Source: Thiobacillus sp. (GTDB lineage Bacteria; Pseudomonadota; Gammaproteobacteria; Burkholderiales; Thiobacillaceae). Taken from it: a stretch of DNA of 64,000 bases. The number at the start of each line of letters is the position of its first letter. Position 1 is the stretch's first letter. The stretch covers positions 1-64,000 of the forward strand of contig JANJWS010000085.1 in the NCBI GenBank assembly GCA_024709425.1, in the 5' to 3' direction. Positions 44,722 through 53,688 of the stretch are shown one piece after another. A program made the position numbers and the translations under genes. The notes beneath the pieces are model-generated. The model was not told the DNA's origin. It saw only the letters and a program-made list of their open reading frames with translations, and searched no databases.

Positions 44722-45294
44722 ATGCAGAGCGAGACCAGCCCCCGCAGTTCTGCCGACACGCGTCGGCGCTGGCTGATCGCATCGGTCAGCTTCAATGTGC
44801 TGTTGCTGCTGGTGGCCGGTGGCTTGGGCCTGTATGCCTTTCTGCTCAATGTCGATCTTGGCGATGTCAAGCGACGCCTCTCGAAGGAAGTGGAACAACG
44901 CCAACAGACCGAACGCTACCTGGTCGAGGCACGCAATCTTCTGACCGAGAACCAGCGCGAGATCGAGCAGTTGAAGGCGCAACTCGCCTACAAGGAATCC
45001 GACCTTCAGGCGGTGGTATCGGCCAAGCCACCGCTGCCGGTCGTGATCGGTTTCCGCGCTTCGATGCTGGGGCGCGGGTTGGTGGCCGTGATCGAGAACA
45101 GCAGTGATCGCTATCTCTCCGTGGTACTTGCGGTGCGCAACCCGACCCGCGCACTGGCCAAGCGCTTCAACCTCGAACTGTCGCCGCGTTCCAGCACTGA
45201 TTTCGGTCACTTCGAGGGCTGGCAGTTCGCCTCCGGCGACGAGTTCGTACTGTTCAGTGACGACTTCGCCGCGCTGCGCCTTTCAGTGCCCTGA
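44722..45294 (+). CDS. Single-pass membrane protein with coiled coil, unknown function
   Basis: A protein of 190 aa. A basic N-terminus, one membrane helix (about residues 17-40), a coiled coil (about 45-95, rich in E/Q/K/L heptads), then a C-terminal beta-like domain (VIGFRASMLGRGLVAVIENS and RYLSVVLAVRNPTRALAKRF). The C-terminal part resembles small domains that pack on beta-sheets, but I do not recognise the family. It starts 3 bases after ppc, so it is translationally linked. No function is assigned. Confidence 0.7.
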   Translation: MQSETSPRSSADTRRRWLIASVSFNVLLLLVAGGLGLYAFLLNVDLGDVKRRLSKEVEQRQQTERYLVEARNLLTENQREIEQLKAQLAYKESDLQAVVSAKPPLPVVIGFRASMLGRGLVAVIENSSDRYLSVVLAVRNPTRALAKRFNLELSPRSSTDFGHFEGWQFASGDEFVLFSDDFAALRLSVP

Positions 45295-45383
45295 GGTCGC
45301 CGTGCCGGGGCGCGCGGGCTGGATTTGACGGCTGCGCTGTGTTAATAAAGACCCTTTGCCATGCGAAACTTGAAGGCACCAAG

Positions 45384-46754
45384 ATGAGCTCGACGACACT
45401 GGAACTGCTCCAGAAATACAGCGTGGCGGGCCCGCGTTACACCTCGTACCCCACCGCGCCCTACTTCCATACCGGCTACCGCGAGGCCGACTGGCTCGAT
45501 GCGCTCGCCGCGATGCAGCCCGAGCGCGGCATTTCGCTGTACGCACACATCCCGTTCTGCGACTCGCTCTGCTACTACTGCGGCTGCAACATGGTCGCCA
45601 CGCGCGACTACAGCAAGACCGTTCCCTATCTGGCCGCGCTGGAGCGCGAAATGGCCGCGACCGCGGCACGCGTCGACCCGCAGCGAATCGTGCGGCAGCT
45701 GCACCTGGGCGGCGGCACCCCGACCTACCTGCACCCCGACGACATCCGCGCGCTGATGGGACGCATGCGGGGCCATTTCAAGCTCGCACCCGACGCCGAG
45801 ATCAGCTGCGAGGTCGATCCGCGCGAACTCACCCGCGAGCATCTCGTCGCGTTGCGTGAGAACGGTTTCAACCGCGTGTCCTTCGGCGTGCAGGACATGG
45901 ATCCCACCGTGCAGGAAGCGGTCAACCGCATCCAGTCGGAATTCCTCATTCGCCAGGTGGTTGACTGGGCGCGCGAACTCGGCTTCTCCAGCATCAACCT
46001 CGACCTCATCGTCGGTCTGCCGAAACAGACGGTCGAGAGCTTCCGCCAAACCCTCGATCGCGTCGTCGCCTGGGCGCCCGACCGCCTCGCGGTGTTCGCC
46101 TACGCCCATGTGCCGTGGATCAAGAAGCACCAGAAATTGATCAACGAAGCCGACCTGCCCGATTTCGCCACCCGCCTCGCGCTGCAGCAGGCCGTCAACG
46201 AAAGACTCGGCGCTGCCGGCTACGTCAACATCGGCCTCGACCACTTTGCCCGTCCGGAAGACGAGCTGGTGCGCGCGCAGCAGAACAAGACGCTGTGGCG
46301 CAACTTCCAGGGCTACACCACGCACAAGCACTGCGACATCCTCGCCTTCGGCGCGTCCAGCATCAGCCAGACCGTCGACGTCTACATGCAGAACGAGAAG
46401 GGCCTCAAGTCCTACGAGGCGCGCGTCACCGCCACGGGCTTCGCCGTCGAGCGCGGCATCAAATTGAGCCTCGACGACCGCATCCGGCGCGAGGCGATCA
46501 CCCGCGTCATGTGCGACCTGGAACTCGATCTCGCTACCTTCGGTACGGAATGGGGTATCGACGCCGCGGCGTATTTCGCCGACGCGCTCAAGGACCTGCG
46601 TCCGCTCGCCGACGACGGTCTTGTGCGCCTCGACGGCGCGCGCATCGAAGTGACGGCCGTCGGCCGCCTGTTCCTGCGCAACATCGGCATGTGCTTCGAC
46701 CGCTATCTCAAGGAAGCCGCGACCGACAAGCCGCGCTACTCGCGTACCGCCTGA
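45384..46754 (+). CDS. hemN: Oxygen-independent coproporphyrinogen III oxidase
   Basis: A protein of 456 aa, a radical SAM enzyme of anaerobic heme synthesis. The cluster motif is CDSLCYYCGCN, preceded by SLYAHIPFC; LHLGGGTPTYL, GVQDMDPTVQEAVNRIQ and DHFARPEDEL follow. The ATG at 45384 begins the conserved N-terminus (TTLELLQKYSVAGPRYTSYP). A cell with many heme proteins needs this enzyme without oxygen, in keeping with the nap/ONR island. I see no FNR box upstream of it. Confidence 0.95.
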   Translation: MSSTTLELLQKYSVAGPRYTSYPTAPYFHTGYREADWLDALAAMQPERGISLYAHIPFCDSLCYYCGCNMVATRDYSKTVPYLAALEREMAATAARVDPQRIVRQLHLGGGTPTYLHPDDIRALMGRMRGHFKLAPDAEISCEVDPRELTREHLVALRENGFNRVSFGVQDMDPTVQEAVNRIQSEFLIRQVVDWARELGFSSINLDLIVGLPKQTVESFRQTLDRVVAWAPDRLAVFAYAHVPWIKKHQKLINEADLPDFATRLALQQAVNERLGAAGYVNIGLDHFARPEDELVRAQQNKTLWRNFQGYTTHKHCDILAFGASSISQTVDVYMQNEKGLKSYEARVTATGFAVERGIKLSLDDRIRREAITRVMCDLELDLATFGTEWGIDAAAYFADALKDLRPLADDGLVRLDGARIEVTAVGRLFLRNIGMCFDRYLKEAATDKPRYSRTA

Positions 46755-46758
46755 CGCC

Positions 46759-47328
46759 ATGGTCAAGCCAGCCGAGCCGCCGGTGGGGCGGCGCACCTGT
46801 CTGTATGACGCCGAGCAGCTCGAAGACGTGATCGGCGACATGGTGCGCCAGGCCGCCGGCCTGATCACCGGACGCAGCCGCGTCGCCGTCATCGGCATCC
46901 TGCGCCGCGGCGCGCCGCTCGCCGACCGCCTGCACGCGCGCCTGGTGCGGGACTATGGCCTCACCGACTGCGTGCGCCTCGACCTGCAGATCAAGCGTTA
47001 CGCCGACGACCTCAGGCTGCTGCACCCCGAAACCCAGCTCACCGAGAACCCCGAGCACGCCAGCCTCGACCTCGACGGCTACACCGTGCTCGTCGTCGAC
47101 GATGTGATGTATCGCGGACACTCGCTGTTGCGTGCCGTACAGTACATCGCCGGAAAGCAGCCCGCCGAAATCCGCACGGTGGTGCTGGTCGACCGCGGCG
47201 TCGCGCGGCTGCCGGTTCGCACCGATATCGTTGGCGTGCGTCTCGACGTCGCGCCGTCCGACATCATCGAGTGCAACGTGCCGCCCTACGAGCCACGTTT
47301 CCAGATCGATCTCATGCAGCCGGACTGA
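46759..47328 (+). CDS. PyrR-like phosphoribosyltransferase
   Basis: A protein of 189 aa with the type I phosphoribosyltransferase fold: VIGILRRGAPLADRL and the PRPP-binding loop VLVVDDVMYRGHSLLRA, then RTVVLVDRGVARLPVRTDIVG. The pattern is closest to PyrR uracil phosphoribosyltransferase/regulators. No pyr attenuator or pyrB/C genes are beside it, so an attenuation role is not shown. It starts 4 bases after hemN. Confidence 0.78.
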   Translation: MVKPAEPPVGRRTCLYDAEQLEDVIGDMVRQAAGLITGRSRVAVIGILRRGAPLADRLHARLVRDYGLTDCVRLDLQIKRYADDLRLLHPETQLTENPEHASLDLDGYTVLVVDDVMYRGHSLLRAVQYIAGKQPAEIRTVVLVDRGVARLPVRTDIVGVRLDVAPSDIIECNVPPYEPRFQIDLMQPD

Positions 47329-47354
47329 TCGCCGGTTCCTGTGCGCCGTTCCGC

Positions 47355-48008
47355 ATGCACCACGTTCCCCGACCCCACCCCACCCGCATCTGCTTCATTC
47401 GCCACGGCGAGACCGACTGGAACGTGGAGAAGCGCATCCAGGGGCATACCGACATTGCCCTCAATGAAATCGGACGCGCCCAGGCGCTGGCGATGGCTTT
47501 CAACGCCGCGCACCATCGCTTCGACGCGATCTACAGCAGCGACCTTGCGCGGGCGACGCAGACTGCGGAGATTCTTGCGCAGCGCGAGGACCACGTGGTC
47601 AAGCCTTTGCCGCAACTGCGTGAGCGGCATTACGGCATTTTCCAGGGCATCACCGCCGCCGAGGGGGCCGAACGCTATCCGCAGGCGCATGCGCGGTATC
47701 TGGCACGGGATCCCGACTACGATTTCGAGACCGGCGAATCCCTGCACGGCTTCGCCGCGCGGGTGGCCGAGGGCGTCGACTGGATGGTGCGGCACCACAG
47801 CGGACAGACCCTTGCGGCAGTCACCCACAGCGGGGTGCTCGACATCCTCTATCGTCGCGCCACCGGCCGCCCGCTCGATACCCCGCGCGACTTCAAGATT
47901 CCCAACTGCGCGCTCAACTGGTTCCACTTCGATGGCCAGGGCTGGCATCTGGAGGCGTGGGGCGATCGCCACCACCTGCACGAGGTGCTTGCGGAGCCGC
48001 CGGAATGA
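47355..48008 (+). CDS. Histidine phosphatase family protein
   Basis: A protein of 217 aa of the phosphoglycerate-mutase-like superfamily, with CFIRHGETDWNVEKRIQGHT (catalytic His in RHG), the SSDLARATQTAEI stretch, and AAVTHSGVLDIL with the second His. GpmB/CobC-like enzymes share this; the substrate is not readable. It overlaps gpmA by 4 bases (ATGA). The N-terminal start at 47355 was chosen because it is closest to the motif; the frame is open upstream. Confidence 0.85.
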   Translation: MHHVPRPHPTRICFIRHGETDWNVEKRIQGHTDIALNEIGRAQALAMAFNAAHHRFDAIYSSDLARATQTAEILAQREDHVVKPLPQLRERHYGIFQGITAAEGAERYPQAHARYLARDPDYDFETGESLHGFAARVAEGVDWMVRHHSGQTLAAVTHSGVLDILYRRATGRPLDTPRDFKIPNCALNWFHFDGQGWHLEAWGDRHHLHEVLAEPPE

Positions 48009-48748
48009 GCGCCCACGCGCCATGGACCGTGCTGCTGCGCCACGGCCACAGCGAATGGAACCTCACCGATCGCTTCACCGGCTGGACCGACATTCCGCTC
48101 ACCGAAGTGGGTCTTGCCGAGGCCGCTGCGGCCGGGCGTAAGCTGGCGCAGGCCGGCTTCGTCTTCGACGAGGTGCACGGCTCCGTGCTCGTCCGCACGC
48201 GACAGACCGCCGACGCCCTGCTTGCGGCCATGCGTACACCGGGCGTTCCGTTCTTTTCCAGCTGGCGACTCAACGAGCGCCACTACGGCGCGCTGCAGGG
48301 CATGAACAAGCGCGAGATCTTCGCCACCTGGGGCGAGGAGGCGTCACGCCGCTGGTGGCGCGGCTACCACGAGCCGCCGCCGCCGCTGGAGCGGGACGAC
48401 CCGCGCCATCCTCGCTTCGATCCGCATTACGCCGGCCTCGACTCGTGCGAACTGCCCGCCAGCGAAAGCCTGCGCGACTGCCAGCGGCGCACCCTGCCGT
48501 ACTGGCACGACGTCGTCGCACCGCGCCTGGCCGCCGGCCGTCGCCTGCTCGTCATCAGCCACGGCAACACCCTGCGCGGGCTGGTCATGCACCTCGATGG
48601 CCTGTCGCCCGAAGCGATGGAAAAAGTCGAGATCGCCTCCGGCGTGCCGCTTGTCTACCGCTTCGACGAGACGGGCCGCGTGCTGGGACGTGAATGGCTG
48701 GCCATGGGCGGTGATCGCGGCGAGGGCGCCGCTCCTACAGCGCTGTAG
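48005..48748 (+). CDS. gpmA: 2,3-bisphosphoglycerate-dependent phosphoglycerate mutase
   Basis: A protein of 247 aa interconverting 3- and 2-phosphoglycerate. LLRHGHSEWNLTDRFTGWTD, RLNERHYGALQG (catalytic Glu) and ISHGNTLRGLVMHLDG are intact. The final residues after EWLAMGG (DRGEGAAPTAL) are not family-like: their codons form a REP-like palindrome that has replaced the natural end. The core is complete, so it should be active. Confidence 0.9.
   Translation: MSAHAPWTVLLRHGHSEWNLTDRFTGWTDIPLTEVGLAEAAAAGRKLAQAGFVFDEVHGSVLVRTRQTADALLAAMRTPGVPFFSSWRLNERHYGALQGMNKREIFATWGEEASRRWWRGYHEPPPPLERDDPRHPRFDPHYAGLDSCELPASESLRDCQRRTLPYWHDVVAPRLAAGRRLLVISHGNTLRGLVMHLDGLSPEAMEKVEIASGVPLVYRFDETGRVLGREWLAMGGDRGEGAAPTAL
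48713..48739. repeat. REP-like palindromic element forming the gpmA 3' end
   Basis: GATCGCGGCGAGGGCGCCGC followed by TCCTACA. The core GCGGCG-AGGG-CGCCGC is a 6-bp stem with a 4-base loop. On the complementary strand it reads TGTAGGAGCGGCGCC..., the form of REP sequences I know from pseudomonads and related bacteria. A 14-bp palindrome (CTACAGCGCTGTAG, 48735-48748) overlaps its end and the stop codon. Confidence 0.65.
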
Positions 48749-48761
48749 AAGCCCGCCCCCG

Positions 48762-48786
48762 GGCCGATCGGACCGTCGCATCGGCC
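48762..48786. terminator. Possible bidirectional terminator between gpmA and alanine dehydrogenase
   Basis: GGCCGAT (48762-48768) and ATCGGCC (48780-48786) form a 7-bp stem with an 11-base loop between convergent genes. No T-run flanks it. A 9-C run follows (48805-48813). Confidence 0.4.
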
Positions 48787-48815
48787 AACGCTCGCGGGTA
48801 AACACCCCCCCCCGC

Positions 48816-49901
48816 CTACGCATCGAACCCCAGATCCTGCGCCAGTCCCGCGTGGGTGATGCGCCCCGCATGTACGTGCAGCCCGGCCTGCAGGCCCGGG
48901 TCGGTCGCCAGCGCGGCGAGTCCCTGTGCCGCGAGCGCCTGCACGTAGGGCAGGGTGGCGTGGGTGAGCGCCTTGGTCGAGGTGCGCGCCACCGCGCCGG
49001 GCATGTTGGTGACGCAGTAATGCACGATGCCGTCGACGACAAAGAATGGATCGCTGTGCGTGGTCGCGCGCGAAGTTTCTGCGATGCCGCCCTGGTCGAT
49101 GGCAACGTCCACCAGCACCGCGCCGGCCGGCATGCGCGCGAGCATGGCTCGCGAAATCAGTCGCGGCGTGTGGCGGCCGGGAATCTGCGCCGCGCCGATG
49201 ACGATGTCGGCGTGCACGAGGCTGTCCTCGATCGCGCCGGGCGAGGAAAAACGCGTTTCCACGCGTGCGCCGAACAGGGCTTCGGCGCGCGCGAGCTTGT
49301 CGGCATTGCGGTCGATCAGCGTCACCCGCGCACCGAGTCCCGCCGCCGTGCGCGCCGCGTTCATGCCGACCACGCCCGCGCCGATGATGAGTACACGCCC
49401 CGGCGGCACGCCGGGCAGGCCGGTGATCAGCTTGCCGCAGCCGCCGTTGGATTTGTGCAGCCCCAGCGCACCGACCTGTGGCGCCAGCCGCCCGGCGATG
49501 TCCGACATCGGCTGCAGCAGCGGCAGGCCGCCGTCGGGCTTGCTCACCGTTTCGTAGGCGATCGCCGACACCCCGCGCGCCATCAGCTCGCGCGCCAGTG
49601 CCGGTGCCGCGGCCAGATGCAGGTAGCAGAACAGCAGCTGGCCCGCACGTAGCCGCTTCACTTCATCCGGCTGCGGCTCCTTTACCTTGACCACCAGCTC
49701 CGCCGCCCACGCCTCGGCTGCGCTGGACGCGACCGACGCTCCGGCGCTGCGGTAGGCGTCGTCAGCAAAGCCCGACGCCGCCCCTGCGCCGGTTTCCACG
49801 CTCACCGCGTGGCCCGCCTCGACCAGCGCCCGCGCACCCTCCGGCGTCAGCGCGACGCGGTATTCGTGGTTCTTGATTTCTTTGGGGATGCCGATGTGCA
49901 T
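48816..49901 (-). CDS. ald: Alanine dehydrogenase
   Basis: A protein of 361 aa that reversibly deaminates L-alanine to pyruvate with NAD. The N-terminal signature is GIPKEIKNHEYRVALTPEGA; the Rossmann nucleotide site VLIIGAGVVGMNAARTAAGLG and the active-site AYETV and HKSNGGCGKLI stretches are present. I used the ATG at 49901. Lengths of 360-375 aa are normal for the family. Confidence 0.93.
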   Translation of the reverse strand: MHIGIPKEIKNHEYRVALTPEGARALVEAGHAVSVETGAGAASGFADDAYRSAGASVASSAAEAWAAELVVKVKEPQPDEVKRLRAGQLLFCYLHLAAAPALARELMARGVSAIAYETVSKPDGGLPLLQPMSDIAGRLAPQVGALGLHKSNGGCGKLITGLPGVPPGRVLIIGAGVVGMNAARTAAGLGARVTLIDRNADKLARAEALFGARVETRFSSPGAIEDSLVHADIVIGAAQIPGRHTPRLISRAMLARMPAGAVLVDVAIDQGGIAETSRATTHSDPFFVVDGIVHYCVTNMPGAVARTSTKALTHATLPYVQALAAQGLAALATDPGLQAGLHVHAGRITHAGLAQDLGFDA

Positions 49902-49963
49902 GACAGGCCTCGCTTCGATTTGGGAGGCTCCAGAATACCCAAAGGGCGGTGGCGCTTGAACCC

Positions 49964-51208
49964 TTATCGCGCCCTTTCGCTCTCGCGCCGCTCGAAGCGG
50001 TAATACGCCGGCGGTACCTGCCGCAGGCGAATCTCGCGCGTGCCGGGCGCGACCGGTACGCGGCCGACACGCTGGTAGGGGCCCATCATAGATGGCGCGG
50101 CGCGCACGTCGTAGAGGCCGGGCACGAGCAGGCGTGCCGACACGGCGAGCCCGCCGCCTTCGGCGTGATGATGGACGCCGGCGAACGGGCGCGCCAGCGG
50201 CTCGCCAATGAAAATCCCCTGGCCCGGCATCAGCACGCTTTTCCAGTAGGCCTCGATCAGCGTTTCGCCCTGCAGGTAGTGCGCCATGACGAGGACGGGC
50301 TGGGGGAATTTGGTGGGGAAGTTGCACGGCTCGGCTACCGTGCCGTAGCTTCCGGTGGCGCCGGCGTCGATCCAGGCGAGGCTGCTCATCTGACCTGTGC
50401 CGAGGAGGTCGCCGCCGAAGGAGGTGAGGTGGTCGGCAATCGCGCCGGGCAGGTAGGTGTTACGTTCGATCGCCGGCACCTGCGCGAGCCCGGTGAAATA
50501 GAACATGACGTCGGGCTTGTTCTCGACGCGGTCGGCCTCGACGACTTCGGTGGCGAAGGCTTGGTGCAGCAGCGCACGCAACGCCGGATAGGCGGCGGCG
50601 CGGACGTTGCGTGCCTTGTCCGCGGTGCTGACGAGATAGGCGGTGCCGTCCGGGTTGCTGCCGTCGCTCGCCACGCCGCGGTCGATCAGCTTCTTTGCGG
50701 CGTCCACGCTGGCGGCGGCAAGGCTCATGGTCGGACGCACGCGGTAGGCGTCGAACGGCCGCGTGGTGCTGCTGTTGAAATACGGGCTTTCACGTGTCGG
50801 CTTGCAGCCGTCCGCACAGAAGGCCGGGTCGAAGCCGAACGCGAACGCGGCGGTGATCGACATGCAGTCGACGCGCCACGGCTGCGTCCAGGTCAGCACG
50901 TAGGCCTGGATGTGCTTGGGCGTCTTGCGGTCGAGGCGGCGCTTCAGGTTGATGAATTCCGCGCGCGGCATCGTCGCGCGTCCCGGCTGAAAGCGCACGT
51001 GGATCAGGTTGGCAGCGGGAATGCCGCGCTTCTCAATGTAGTACGCGGCGACTGCCACGCTCGCCGGGTCGTCGTCGTTGACGATTACCCCGAGGTCTTC
51101 GGCGCCGAGCGCGGGCTGCGGAAAATGCGTGACCACCGCCTGCTCGGGCGCGGCGTGGGCGGCATGCAGCAGCACGCTCGCGGCAAGCGCGGCCAGCCAG
51201 CGCCTCAT
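49964..51208 (-). CDS. TIGR03790-type exported protein of unknown function
   Basis: A protein of 414 aa with a signal peptide ([19 protein letters not shown]). The body has [32 protein letters not shown] and [17 protein letters not shown], the pattern of the TIGR03790 family, and several cysteines ([23 protein letters not shown]) that may form disulfides. The ATG at 51208 overlaps the pyrD stop (ATGA) and starts the signal peptide; an ATG at 51226 would lie further inside pyrD. I know no function for the family. Confidence 0.8.
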   Translation of the reverse strand: MRRWLAALAASVLLHAAHAAPEQAVVTHFPQPALGAEDLGVIVNDDDPASVAVAAYYIEKRGIPAANLIHVRFQPGRATMPRAEFINLKRRLDRKTPKHIQAYVLTWTQPWRVDCMSITAAFAFGFDPAFCADGCKPTRESPYFNSSTTRPFDAYRVRPTMSLAAASVDAAKKLIDRGVASDGSNPDGTAYLVSTADKARNVRAAAYPALRALLHQAFATEVVEADRVENKPDVMFYFTGLAQVPAIERNTYLPGAIADHLTSFGGDLLGTGQMSSLAWIDAGATGSYGTVAEPCNFPTKFPQPVLVMAHYLQGETLIEAYWKSVLMPGQGIFIGEPLARPFAGVHHHAEGGGLAVSARLLVPGLYDVRAAPSMMGPYQRVGRVPVAPGTREIRLRQVPPAYYRFERRESERAR

Positions 51209-52215
51209 GCCAGACGCGCGACGCATTCGCGCACCAGTTCCGGGCCGCGGTAGATGAGGCCGGAATAGAGCTGCACCAGCGTGGCGCCGGCGTCGATCTT
51301 TTCCCGCGCGTCCTCGCCCGAGAGGATGCCGCCAACACCGATGATCGGCAGCTGGTTCTGCAGGTGGCGCGCGAGTTCGCGCACCACGCGCGTCGACGCC
51401 GCGCGCACCGGCGCGCCCGAAAGTCCACCGGTTTCCGCAGCGTTCGGCAGGCCGGCGACCGCGTCGCGCGCGATGGTGGTGTTGGTGGCGATCACCGCGT
51501 CGATGCGGTGCATCATCAGGAGTGCGGCGATCGCGGCGATCTGCGCGTCGTCGAGGTCGGGTGCGATCTTAAGCGCGATCGGCACATGCTTGCCATGGCG
51601 CTGCGCGAGTTCGGATTGCCGCAGCTTGATCGCGGAAAGCAGCGCGTCGAGTGCCTCGTCCTTCTGCAACTCGCGCAGGTTCTGCGTGTTGGGCGACGAA
51701 ATGTTCACGGCCACGTAGCTCGCGTGCGCGTAGACCTTGTCGAGGCAGGCAAGATAGTCGTCGACGGCCTGCTCGTTCGGCGTGTCCTTGTTCTTGCCGA
51801 TGTTGATGCCGAGCACGCCCTTGAATCCGCTGGCCTCGACGTTCCTCACCAGGTTGTCGACGCCGAGATTGTTGAAACCCATGCGGTTGATCAGCGCCTG
51901 CGCCTGCGGCAGGCGGAACAGCCGCGGCTTGGGGTTGCCGCCCTGCGGGCGCGGCGTCACCGTGCCGATCTCGATAAAGCCGAAACCCAGCGCCGCCAGC
52001 GCGCCGATGTGCGCACCGTCCTTGTCGAGGCCGGCGGCCAGGCCCACCGGGTTGGGAAAATCGATCCCCATCACGTGCACCGGCCTGCCCGTCGCCCGCG
52101 GCAGCAGGCCCAGCAGGCCCATGCGGTGCGCGGTGTCGAGGCTGGCGAGGGTGAAGCGGTGCGCGTCCTCGGGGTCAAGCGAAAAGAGCGCGGGGCGGAG
52201 CAGGTGGTAGATCAT
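51205..52215 (-). CDS. pyrD: Dihydroorotate dehydrogenase (quinone), class 2
   Basis: A protein of 336 aa, the fourth step of pyrimidine synthesis, FMN-dependent and quinone-linked at the inner membrane. It has the class 2 N-terminal helix region ([21 protein letters not shown]), the [22 protein letters not shown] stretch, the catalytic NISSPNT with Ser, and [26 protein letters not shown]. The downstream gene overlaps its stop. Confidence 0.96.
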   Translation of the reverse strand: MIYHLLRPALFSLDPEDAHRFTLASLDTAHRMGLLGLLPRATGRPVHVMGIDFPNPVGLAAGLDKDGAHIGALAALGFGFIEIGTVTPRPQGGNPKPRLFRLPQAQALINRMGFNNLGVDNLVRNVEASGFKGVLGINIGKNKDTPNEQAVDDYLACLDKVYAHASYVAVNISSPNTQNLRELQKDEALDALLSAIKLRQSELAQRHGKHVPIALKIAPDLDDAQIAAIAALLMMHRIDAVIATNTTIARDAVAGLPNAAETGGLSGAPVRAASTRVVRELARHLQNQLPIIGVGGILSGEDAREKIDAGATLVQLYSGLIYRGPELVRECVARLA

Positions 52216-52218
52216 GGT

Positions 52219-53532
52219 TCAGGCAACCGTCTGGGAGGGCATGGGGCGGCGTGTCGCGTCTTCTACGGAGCCGGCGCGAGGGTCGTCGAACACGGCTTGG
52301 TCGAGCGCATTTTCACTCTTGGCGACGATGCAGCTCACCGCACAGTCGCCTGTGACGTTCACGGTGGTGCGCATCATGTCGAGCAGGCGGTCGACGCCGA
52401 TGATGAGTGCAATGCCCTCCACCGGAAGGCCGACCTGGCTGAGCACCATGGTCAGCGTCACCAGCCCGACCGAGGGGATTGCGGCAGTACCGACCGAAGC
52501 CAGGGTCGCCGTCAGGACCACCAGCAGATAGTCGGTGAGTGCGAGATCGATGGCGTAGACATTTGCGATGAATACGGCCGCCACTCCCTGCATCATCGCG
52601 GTGCCATCCATGTTGATGGTGGCGCCGAGCGGCACGCTGAACGAGGCAACACTGTTGTTCACACCCATCTTCTTTTCCACCGTGTGCAGGGTGACCGGGA
52701 TGGTGGCGCCTGAACTCGCGGTGGAAAAGGCGAAGGCGGCGGGGTCGCGTATCTTTCTGAGAAAGGTGAGCGGGTTGAGCGAGGCCAGCAGGCGCAGCAG
52801 CAGGGGATAGGTACCGAACAGCTGGATCGCCAGCGCGGCGGTGAGCGTGAAGAAATACGCTGCCAGCGGCAGCAGCAAGTCCAGGCCCTGAGTGGCGAAG
52901 CTGCGTGTGATGAGCGCGAACACCCCGTAGGGCGCAAGCCGCATGACCCATTCGACCATGTGCATGATCACCGTGTTGAGGTCCCTGAACAGGTCGAGCA
53001 CGTGCTTGCCGCGCGCACCCGACATCGTCACGGCCACGCCGAAGAGCAGTGCGAAGACGATGATTTGCAACATGTTTCCCTCGGCCATGGCGGCGACCGG
53101 ATTGGTGGGAACCATGTCGATCAGCACCTGGGTGAGCGGTGGTGCTTCCTTGGCGCTGAAGCTTGCGTTGGCTTCGCCGGCATCGAAGCCGAGTCCCGGA
53201 CCGACCGCATGGGCGAGTGAAAGCGCGATGGTCACCGCGATCGCGGTGGTGGCAAGATACAGCACCAGTGCCTTGATGCCGATCCGGCCGAGCGCCCGGA
53301 GATCGGACAGTGCCGTGACCCCGACCACCAGCGAGACGAATACCAGTGGCACCACCATCATCTTCAGGGCCGCGACGAACACGGAACCGATCACGTGCAG
53401 CAGACCGTCGATCAGCACCGCGTGTATCCACGGTGCGGTGGCAACCTGGTTGACGATGACGCCCGACACGATTCCCGAGAGCATGGCAAGCACGATCTGG
53501 CGGGTCAGGCGATGGGGCGCTGGCGACGGCAT
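52219..53532 (-). CDS. Dicarboxylate/amino acid:cation symporter (SDF family)
   Basis: A protein of 437 aa with about eight membrane helices plus two re-entrant hairpins. The SSGATIPVTL and NMDGTAMMQGVAAVFIAN motifs are those of the glutamate/C4-dicarboxylate transporters (GltP, DctA). The substrate and coupling ion (Na+ or H+) cannot be decided. It lies 3 bases upstream of the pyrD start on the same strand, so they may be co-transcribed. Confidence 0.92.
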   Translation of the reverse strand: MPSPAPHRLTRQIVLAMLSGIVSGVIVNQVATAPWIHAVLIDGLLHVIGSVFVAALKMMVVPLVFVSLVVGVTALSDLRALGRIGIKALVLYLATTAIAVTIALSLAHAVGPGLGFDAGEANASFSAKEAPPLTQVLIDMVPTNPVAAMAEGNMLQIIVFALLFGVAVTMSGARGKHVLDLFRDLNTVIMHMVEWVMRLAPYGVFALITRSFATQGLDLLLPLAAYFFTLTAALAIQLFGTYPLLLRLLASLNPLTFLRKIRDPAAFAFSTASSGATIPVTLHTVEKKMGVNNSVASFSVPLGATINMDGTAMMQGVAAVFIANVYAIDLALTDYLLVVLTATLASVGTAAIPSVGLVTLTMVLSQVGLPVEGIALIIGVDRLLDMMRTTVNVTGDCAVSCIVAKSENALDQAVFDDPRAGSVEDATRRPMPSQTVA

Positions 53533-53688
53533 GGTGGCAGGGGCAATCAGAACCCCGTGAGTTTAACAGGGGGATGACAGGCGGGCTCGGGCTGCCGCCA
53601 GATCGTTGCGCGATGTTATCCTCACGCCTGTGCAGGATCCTTTGCCTGCACGTTTTGTTTTGCACTGCTTCAACTCGATGACGAATCC

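Noticed and set aside
45325-45348. TTGACG and TTAATA before hemN as a promoter
   Set aside because: The spacing is only about 11 bases, far from the 16-18 needed, and no FNR box is present.
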